Source: CAYLLT01 sp964548565 (GTDB taxonomy: Bacteria > Planctomycetota > Phycisphaerae > UBA1845 > PWPN01). From it: a stretch of 24,493 bases of DNA. The stretch is from positions 1 through 24,493 of the forward strand of contig CAZJTF010000062.1 of NCBI GenBank assembly GCA_964548565.1, given 5' to 3'. The translations under genes and the position numbers were made by a program. Position 1 is the stretch's first letter; each line of letters begins with the position of its first letter. This document shows positions 9,201 through 14,748 of this stretch, in pieces. The notes beneath the pieces are model-generated. The model did not search any database. It saw only the letters and a program-made list of their open reading frames with translations, and was not told the origin of the DNA.

Positions 9201-9752
9201 TTTGGCGTCCCAGTAGATCGCGTAATAGGAGGGCTCGTTCCCCGTTTGCGTGTGGAGCCAGATGACCTGTCCCGAGGATGCATCCATTTCGCGGTTGAAG
9301 AGGCGTCCGCCGCGCTGGCGGGTCGTGACAGGCGGTCGTCCGTTCGCGTAGTCGGATGCATAGCCGACGCGGTCCGGGTAGGCCGTCGGGACGGAGTTGT
9401 CATCGAAGCGGCAGGGGCGGTCGTACGGGCTGATCGCATTCTCGAACGTGACAAATGCCTCCGCCTGACCGGTTACCGGATCGTACTTGTGTACCTGCAG
9501 CGACGAGAGGTCCGCCTCGCCCGGGATCGGCATGGGTCCGAGCAGTGAGCCGGGCCCGATCGGGTATGAAGCGGCGAGTTGATCACCCGGACGAGCGCCA
9601 ATGTCCACGGGATCCACACGGATGAGGAGACGGTAGCTGCCGCTGCCCGTCCAGGCGGGGGTGACAGCCAGCGCGACCTGCAGCGAGAGCAGGGCGGGCA
9701 ATACGAATGTGCCCCGTCGGAGCAGTCGCCGATACAGCGCGCGCAGCATCAT
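6222..9752 (-). CDS. Secreted FG-GAP/VCBS propeller protein fused to shared domain, Cys repeat and dockerin-like tail
   Basis: 1176 aa modular exported protein. Order: signal peptide (about 1-32, core TFVLPALLSLQVALAV); N-terminal domain about 35-185 with no family I recognise, shared with the next two genes upstream; ten Asp-rich calcium-type FG-GAP/VCBS motifs (such as DLNGDGLFD and DWNADGLPD) at about 222, 280, 351, 412, 474, 530, 588, 664, 715 and 769; the shared STFD-GRPLG-THLGW domain at 809-1043; one six-cysteine GACC repeat at 1050-1090; and a dockerin-like pair of calcium loops at 1097-1164 (DADRDGDVDQEDF and DQDVDDADF). The ATG at 9752 has GGAGGG nine bases upstream and overlaps the preceding gene by 4 bp. 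The two paralogues stop where the fused part begins, so this is a composite gene. Likely extracellular or surface binding or scaffolding; no catalytic motif seen. Confidence 0.9.
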   Translation of the reverse strand: MMLRALYRRLLRRGTFVLPALLSLQVALAVTPAWTGSGSYRLLIRVDPVDIGARPGDQLAASYPIGPGSLLGPMPIPGEADLSSLQVHKYDPVTGQAEAFVTFENAISPYDRPCRFDDNSVPTAYPDRVGYASDYANGRPPVTTRQRGGRLFNREMDASSGQVIWLHTQTGNEPSYYAIYWDAKPAGAVGPGPSPWIGDVDVYRLPTGQPLCGLAQLSSSVGDLNGDGLFDIIAGAEKGDVMWFPNRGTPGNPVFRGCRMLSDEVGPIDAGWYASPFLYDWDHDGKLDLLLGTSHNAILWWKNTGTASSPSMLYRGFVQADGARLQVPQSPVPEDTSGSFGVDYYNQPWVGDWNADGLPDILTGGYTTGRIYYYRCTGRDGAGVPILTYVGPVQADGNALDTGWAASPAASDVNGDGLLELLTGSWAFQQPPSATSYLMYYRNMGTPAAANLARAAFPKIGELPPRVIARPAIVDWNADGKKDLLVSDASGDVLPFLNQGTAANPAWNMVAAPLTGSWGFVTVPSFMSVADIDADGGQEFLAGSAVYGTQGSIYTPRFVAEGSATVDGTPIWYPGPGYGDPYNWNIFAEWNGDGIVDVLSGTQQGNVYYHRGLGTQNGRAFAPGIKLTLTNGQDLKVGPPVYSDPGQVPDFTALQGSRIIMACADFDRDGIKDLAVTETYGNIWIFRNTTAGGTATLAPGVVVLSGPRLDGLDVVDWNKDSKPDLITGLSVNTPGAIFINQSTPGTPSFASAIYPLNLPFVFWGPIFTATDWNGDGDEDFLIRSEFYFFWAERSFIERGYRQAVPASGNGWLSTFDTGPDGVVYLNQSNTRSMIGAASGGRLPITNVNAAGSTDFNRAGRPLGRAYGASDTFTGSYRFNWSQLYQGGEQSGWGSVQFAGFVGDSGGAMFRQMAGALLQHKRALGHYYLKLGIMTGAGSRDGYLADTTWLDLGTTGVPSTTYQLVLDYNGPAGHTMTVTFKDAAGNTIRSMSTTLDTLITSANVNQLALTHLGWSDYSGAVGAWTQTNIPYVWQVDSLEFRDNAVATEVRTGACCLPETGTCIEATTASLCAGQPAGTFGGIGSTCASVACQSRCPVPFADADRDGDVDQEDFSAFQLCLTGPDDPALVFDPVHCACFDRENGGAGDQDVDDADFAKFYACFSGARQPALADCEPAP
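6261..6464 (-). other. Dockerin-like double calcium-loop tail
   Basis: Codes for residues 1097-1164 of the composite FG-GAP protein. Two Asp-rich loops (DADRDGDVDQEDF and DQDVDDADF) flank a linker with Cys-Ala-Cys and a DRENGGAG segment. The same arrangement ends the protein encoded at 14749-17496. Confidence 0.7.
6483..6605 (-). repeat. Single six-cysteine GACC repeat
   Basis: One copy of the roughly 40-residue repeat that is present seven times in the protein encoded at 14749-17496. It starts GACCLPETGTC and ends GSTCASVAC, and sits directly before the dockerin-like tail. Confidence 0.8.
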
Positions 9753-12220
9753 TTGCGGTTGCCCTCCGGCGGGGCGGCTTCAGCAGGTCCGAGCGCGACG
9801 GCTTCGCGGCAACCATGGCGGATGAAGGAACCTTCCGCCCAGAACGTGAAGAACTCGCTCTGGATGATGAAATCGCGATCGCCGTCGCCGTTCCAGTCCA
9901 TGGCATGGAAGTTTGCGCCCCAGAACAGGAAGGGCAGATCGAGCGGCTGAATGGGCTTGTCGAATGCGAGGCTGCCGGGCTTGCTGTGGTTGATGTAAAT
10001 GGTGCCGGGCTTCGCGGCGGTCTGGCCGATGATCAGGTCCTGGAGGCCGTCCTGATTCCAGTCCACGAGGCTCAGATCATCGGAACGTCCCCCGCCGATG
10101 ACCTTGCCCACGAGAACGCCGGGTTCGAATGCGTCGGTGGCTCCCCGGCGCGTGTTACGAAAGACCCACAGATTGCCGTAGGTCTCGGTGACGGCCAGGT
10201 CGTCGATCCCGTCGCCGTCGAGATCGCCCGGCGTCATGATGACGCGCGAGCCCTGCAGGATCGTGAAGTCGGTCGCCTTCTTCGGGGAATCCACGACCTC
10301 CGGGCCGACGCGCAGCGGCTTGCCGTCCTTGAGGGTGAGGCGTTTACCGGGCTCGAAGGCGAAATCCTTCGTGCCCTCCGCAGGGTGGTGCAGGTAGATC
10401 TCGCCCTGGTGGGTTCCCCAGAAGAGATCGACACGGCCATCGCGGTTCCAGTCGCCGAGGGCGGTGTAGTAGTACGGGTCGCCGTAGCCCGGGCCGGGGT
10501 AATCGATGGATTTGCCCTTGACGGTCGCGCGCCCGAGCCGCTGCATGTGCGGCGAGTACGCGGAGCCGGTGAAGGTTGCCAGGATGTCGGCGGAAATGAG
10601 CAGGGGACGCTCGCCCTTGCGGTCGAGGCTGCCGGAGAAGGCGAACTCGCGCACGAAGCCCCAGGGGATCGTGAGCGCGCGGCTGTCCATCTGCCAGCGG
10701 GGCTCGGTCCTGGTGCTGACGTTCAGAAACACGTAGACGCTGCCGCCGCCGTCGCTGACGAGCAGGTCAGGCAGGCCGTCGCTGTTCCAGTCGACGACGG
10801 TCGGGCGGGCGATCGTGCCGCCGGGGAAGTCGCCGGTCTTCGGCAACGGCCGGTGCTCGAGGAGGCCGGGCTTGTCACCTCCCTGATAGTACATGAGGAA
10901 GTCGGCCTCGCCGGGGGCGGGCTGACGGGCAATTCCAGACCAGAACCAGGAGCCGGTGACCAGATCCATTCGTCCGTCGGCGTTGAAGTCGGCGGCGGCC
11001 GGTGCGGCGGCCCACACGGTGTCAATTGGTTTGCCTCCGGACTGGAGGGGGCCCTCGTACTGAAGCGTGGGCACGCCGGCGGCATCGCGACCGGTGCCGC
11101 GGTAGTAGAAGATGAGCCCGGTGGTGTAGCCACCGGTGAGAATGTCCGGCAGGCCGTCGCCGTTCCAGTCGCCGACCCACGGCTGGTTGAAGTAGTCGCG
11201 GGCGAAGATGGTCGCGGTGTCTTCGGGGACCGGGCTTTCCGGCACCTCGAGTCGTTGGCCGTTCGCCTGGACGAAGCCGCGGTAACTCAACTTCGGGTCT
11301 GTCCGCGTGCCAGTGTTCTTCCACCACAGGATGACGTTGTGACTGGTGCCGACCAGCAGGTCAGGCAGACCGTCGTTGTCCCAGTCGTAGGTGAACGGTG
11401 CGGCGTACCAGCCGCAGTCGATGGGGCCCTCTTCGTCCATCAGCATGCGACAGCCGACGAAGCGGGGGTGTCCCGGCGTGCCCCGGTTGGGGAACCACAT
11501 CACGTCGCCTTTTTCGACGCCGGCGAAGAGGTCGAAGAGCCCGTCGCCGTTGAAATCGGCGGCCGTGGCGGTGAAATGCGAGAAGCCGCCGAGCGACTGG
11601 CCTTTTTCGCGGCGGAGTACGTCGGCGTCTCCGATCCACGGGGCGGGAGGAGGACCGGCCTGCTCGGCGTTCGGCACCCGGTTCCAATAGATGGCGTAGT
11701 AAGAGGGTTGCGATTCGGTCTGCGTGTGTACCCACACGACACGGCCCGGGCCGCTGGCCATCTCGCGATTGAAGAGGCGACCGCCGCCTTTTCGAACAAT
11801 CACAGGGCCGCGGCCGGTCGGGAAATCGGAGGAGTAGCTGGCGCGATCCGGGTAGTCGTCGGGAACGGCGCGATCCTCGAAACGGCAGGGGCGGTCAAAC
11901 GGGCTGCGGGCGTTGTCGAATTCCTTGAATGGCTCGGCCTGGCCAGTCTGCGGGTCGTATTTGTGGACCTGCAGAGACGCGAGGTCCACGTAGCCGCCGC
12001 TGCCGGCCTGGGCGGGGATCGCGGACAGATCGATCGCGTGCCGAGCGGGCAACTCGTCGCTCCTGCGGTCTTTGAGGTCGACCGGATCGACCTTCACGAG
12101 AACGCGACAGTTGCCATGGCCGGTCCAAGCCGGGGGGGCAGCCACGGCGCTCGCCACGATTGCGAGCGGAAGGACCAGGCTGCATGTCGTGCGCACCGGG
12201 GGTCTGTGGGCCGCTCTCAT
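9749..12220 (-). CDS. Secreted FG-GAP/VCBS repeat propeller protein (paralogue 2)
   Basis: 823 aa. Signal peptide about 1-28 (core TTCSLVLPLAIVASAVAA). The unrecognised N-terminal domain of this gene trio covers about 30-180. Nine clear Asp-rich FG-GAP motifs follow, near 222, 279, 351, 411, 477, 590, 666, 720 and 775 (such as DWNGDGLPD and DLDGDGIDD); a tenth expected near 540 is degenerate (LDRKGERPLL). The protein ends shortly after the trio's common SFIRHGCREAV segment, with no Cys repeat or dockerin. The ATG at 12220 has GAGGAG nine bases upstream and overlaps the previous gene's TGA by 4 bp, as does its own stop with the next gene, so translation is probably coupled. Such propellers usually bind calcium and mediate adhesion or scaffold binding; catalysis is not excluded. 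Confidence 0.88.
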   Translation of the reverse strand: MRAAHRPPVRTTCSLVLPLAIVASAVAAPPAWTGHGNCRVLVKVDPVDLKDRRSDELPARHAIDLSAIPAQAGSGGYVDLASLQVHKYDPQTGQAEPFKEFDNARSPFDRPCRFEDRAVPDDYPDRASYSSDFPTGRGPVIVRKGGGRLFNREMASGPGRVVWVHTQTESQPSYYAIYWNRVPNAEQAGPPPAPWIGDADVLRREKGQSLGGFSHFTATAADFNGDGLFDLFAGVEKGDVMWFPNRGTPGHPRFVGCRMLMDEEGPIDCGWYAAPFTYDWDNDGLPDLLVGTSHNVILWWKNTGTRTDPKLSYRGFVQANGQRLEVPESPVPEDTATIFARDYFNQPWVGDWNGDGLPDILTGGYTTGLIFYYRGTGRDAAGVPTLQYEGPLQSGGKPIDTVWAAAPAAADFNADGRMDLVTGSWFWSGIARQPAPGEADFLMYYQGGDKPGLLEHRPLPKTGDFPGGTIARPTVVDWNSDGLPDLLVSDGGGSVYVFLNVSTRTEPRWQMDSRALTIPWGFVREFAFSGSLDRKGERPLLISADILATFTGSAYSPHMQRLGRATVKGKSIDYPGPGYGDPYYYTALGDWNRDGRVDLFWGTHQGEIYLHHPAEGTKDFAFEPGKRLTLKDGKPLRVGPEVVDSPKKATDFTILQGSRVIMTPGDLDGDGIDDLAVTETYGNLWVFRNTRRGATDAFEPGVLVGKVIGGGRSDDLSLVDWNQDGLQDLIIGQTAAKPGTIYINHSKPGSLAFDKPIQPLDLPFLFWGANFHAMDWNGDGDRDFIIQSEFFTFWAEGSFIRHGCREAVALGPAEAAPPEGNRK

Positions 12221-14739
12221 GGAAAGATGCTCCTCGATGCCTGACGGTGCGCCGATCCGTCCTGCGGGCCACCGGTGCGCGCCGCCGGACGTGGGCGGGA
12301 TTCGATCGCCCCGGCGGGAACGGCCTGGCGGTAGCCGTGTTCCAGGAACGATCGCTCCACCCAGAAGAGGTAGAATTCACTCTGGACGAGCAGGTCCTCG
12401 TCGCCGTCGCGGTTCCAGTCGGTCGGAAAGAACCCGGCCCCGTAGAACATCCACGGCAGCTTCAGCGGTGAGATCGGCGGTTCGAAGGCGATTCTACCCG
12501 GCGTGCTTGCGTTGATGTGGATTGAGCCTGGTTTCTCCGGGTTCAAGCCATCGATCATGTCGGGCTTGCCGTCGCGATTCCAGTCAATGGTGTTGATCCT
12601 GGCGCGCGAGCTGAGTTGGACGGCTTTGACTCCGGGCTCCAGGGTGTCGGCGCCTCCGGTTTTCGTGTTGCGGAACACCCAGATGTTGCCGTAGGTCTCG
12701 GTGACGACCAGGTCATCGATCTTGTCGCCGTCCACATCCGCAACCACGAACTTGATGCGGGAGCCCTGGAGTTCGGTGAAGTCCTTGACCTCAGCGGCGC
12801 TGCGGTAGACGGGAGGACCGACCTGGAGATCCTCGCCGTTCGTCAGCTTCAGCCGAATGCCGGGCGTGAAGGTGAGCTCGCCCGTGCCGCGATGGAGAAC
12901 GATGTTGCCCTGCTGGGTGCCGCAGAGAATGTCCGTGCGCCCGTCGCGGTCCCAGTCGCAGGAGACGTTCCAGTTGTACTCGTCGCCGTAACCGGGGCCC
13001 GGGTTGAGCAGTTTGCGCCCGTCGACCGTCAACTCGCCCCGGCGAACGAGGCGCGGTGCATTGGGTGAGCCGGCCAGTGAGAACACTTCGTCCCCGGACA
13101 TGATCTCCGTCTCGCCGTCGCCGTTGAGGTCGCCCATGGAGGTGATCATGTAGTCGTACGTGAGGATGATGTAGTCCTCGGGGCCCTGGCTAAGATTAAG
13201 TGGGACGAAGCACCAGGTGCCGGTGACCGTCTCGCCGGGGCTGGACCAGCGGGGAGCGGTGCGCGTGCCGTGGTTGGCCAGCAGGGTCAGCGTGCCGCTG
13301 TGGTCGCTGACGAGGAGATCCGGCAGGCCGTCGTTGTTCCAGTCGGCGACGCCTGCCCGGGCGATGATGTTCCTCGGGAAGTCTCCATCCTTCGGGAACG
13401 GCTTGCGCGTGAGCCGCGGTGATTCGCGGCTGCCGGTGTTTTCAAAGTAGGCCAGGTAGTTCTCAGGGTTGTGGCCTTTCTGAAAATCCCAGCTGCCGGT
13501 GATCAGATCGGGGTCGCCGTCGCTGTCGAAGTCGGCCACGGTGGGCGTTGCGGACCAGCCGGTGTCGATCACCCGGGCGTCGGCTTCAAGCGGCCCCACA
13601 TACTGCAGCAGCGGCACACCGGCGGCGTCGCGCCCCGTGCACCGGTAATAGAAGATGCGTCCTGTCGTGTACCCACCGGTGAGCAGGTCTGGCAATCCAT
13701 CGGCGTTCCAGTCACAGACGGTGGGGGCGTTGAAGTAGTCGACCTTGAAAATGCCGGCGGTATCTTCGGCGACGGGAGTCTCCGGCACTGCGAGCCGCCT
13801 GCCCTCGGCCTGCACGAAGCCCTTGTAGGTCAGCTTCGGCTGCGTGCGGGTGCCCGTGTTCTTCCACCACAGGATTACGTTGTGCATCGTCCCGACGAGC
13901 AGGTCAGGCAGGGTATCGCCGTCCCAGTCGGTCACGAACGGATTGCAGTACCAGCCGGCATCGATCGGACCGCTTTCGTCGGCGAGCATCTGGCAGGCGG
14001 TGAACTTCGGCCGGCCGGGCTGTCCCGCGTTGGGGAAATACATGAGCTGGCCCTTCTCGACGCCTGCAAAGAGGTCGAACAAACCGTCGCCGTTGAAGTC
14101 CGCCGCACAGATGTTGAAGTGCGACATCCCGCAGAGGGGGGCGCCGGTCTCGCGGCGGTAGAGGTCGGCATCGCCGAGCCAGGGCGCGGGGCTCTGCCCG
14201 GGAGGAGAGCCGTTTGGCAGCACGTTGAAGTAGACACAGTATTCCGATGCGGCATCCGCAGACTGCGTGTGCACGAACGCCAGATGCCCGGAGGTGGTTT
14301 CGGTTGCCCGGTTGAAGAGCCGCCCGCCGCGATCGCGGAGCACGACGGGAGGCCGGCCGTCCGGAGCGTCGGAGGCCGCGCCGACGCGATCGGGATACGC
14401 GTCGGGAATGGCGTCGTCGTCGAAGCGGCAGGGTCGATCGTATCGACTTCGTGCCGAGTCGAACGTGCGGAAGGGCAGCGCGGCGCCGGTCTCAGGATCG
14501 CAGCGGTGCACCTGGAGAGACGCGGGGTCCGCCTGGCCCTCGATTTTCCGGTCCTTCAGCAGGCGCGGCAGATCGAGGGCACACCGCGCCACCATCTCGT
14601 CATCCGGGCGCCCGGAGAGCTCAACGGGCTCCACGCGTACACGCAACCGATAGTTCCCCGCTCCGCTCCACTCGGGTTCCCGCGCCGCGAGCGAGGCGGG
14701 CACCGCGAGGAGGAACGGCACGATGAGATATTTCGGCAT
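12217..14739 (-). CDS. Secreted FG-GAP/VCBS repeat propeller protein (paralogue 1)
   Basis: 840 aa from the ATG at 14739; a TTG two codons upstream (14745) is also open, but the ATG has GGTGA nine bases ahead. Signal peptide MPKYLIVPFLLAVPASLAA, then the trio's N-terminal domain (VRVEPVELSGRPDDE, SLQVHRCDPETG, DRPCRFDDDAIPDAYPDR), then about ten Asp-rich FG-GAP motifs (DFNGDGLFD, DWDGDTLPD, DWNADGLPD, DFDSDGDPD, DWNNDGLPD, DLNGDGETE, DWDRDGRTD, DVDGDKIDD, DWNRDGKPD, DWNRDGDED). The C-terminus is the common SFLEHGYRQAVPA plus a basic, low-complexity tail of about 30 residues. It is the second gene of the operon, 9 bp after the Cys-repeat protein gene. Expected extracytoplasmic; specific role unknown. 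Confidence 0.88.
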   Translation of the reverse strand: MPKYLIVPFLLAVPASLAAREPEWSGAGNYRLRVRVEPVELSGRPDDEMVARCALDLPRLLKDRKIEGQADPASLQVHRCDPETGAALPFRTFDSARSRYDRPCRFDDDAIPDAYPDRVGAASDAPDGRPPVVLRDRGGRLFNRATETTSGHLAFVHTQSADAASEYCVYFNVLPNGSPPGQSPAPWLGDADLYRRETGAPLCGMSHFNICAADFNGDGLFDLFAGVEKGQLMYFPNAGQPGRPKFTACQMLADESGPIDAGWYCNPFVTDWDGDTLPDLLVGTMHNVILWWKNTGTRTQPKLTYKGFVQAEGRRLAVPETPVAEDTAGIFKVDYFNAPTVCDWNADGLPDLLTGGYTTGRIFYYRCTGRDAAGVPLLQYVGPLEADARVIDTGWSATPTVADFDSDGDPDLITGSWDFQKGHNPENYLAYFENTGSRESPRLTRKPFPKDGDFPRNIIARAGVADWNNDGLPDLLVSDHSGTLTLLANHGTRTAPRWSSPGETVTGTWCFVPLNLSQGPEDYIILTYDYMITSMGDLNGDGETEIMSGDEVFSLAGSPNAPRLVRRGELTVDGRKLLNPGPGYGDEYNWNVSCDWDRDGRTDILCGTQQGNIVLHRGTGELTFTPGIRLKLTNGEDLQVGPPVYRSAAEVKDFTELQGSRIKFVVADVDGDKIDDLVVTETYGNIWVFRNTKTGGADTLEPGVKAVQLSSRARINTIDWNRDGKPDMIDGLNPEKPGSIHINASTPGRIAFEPPISPLKLPWMFYGAGFFPTDWNRDGDEDLLVQSEFYLFWVERSFLEHGYRQAVPAGAIESRPRPAARTGGPQDGSAHRQASRSIFP

Positions 14740-14748
14740 CGTCAAAGA

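Larger units (their letters stand above)
7332..14739 (-). repeat. Tandem triplication of FG-GAP propeller genes
   Basis: Three adjacent genes encode proteins that align from signal peptide to a common end (SEFY-FW-ERSFIE-GYRQAV). They share the N-terminal motifs SLQVHKYDP, DRPCRF, GGRLFNR, HTQT and YYAIYW (the last two looser in the 12217-14739 copy) and the same order of Asp-rich propeller motifs. Gene joints are 4 bp ATGA overlaps. This points to tandem duplication followed by divergence; only the copy at 6222-9752 carries extra C-terminal modules. Confidence 0.85.

Noticed and set aside
7923..9548. 541-codon plus-strand open frame opposite the FG-GAP gene
   Set aside because: Repetitive VAVPV-type segments are the reverse of the conserved Asp-rich propeller motifs, not a real protein.
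9707..12244. 845-codon plus-strand open frame opposite the second FG-GAP gene
   Set aside because: Same antisense effect of FG-GAP repeats; no signal peptide or SD and the minus-strand gene is certain.
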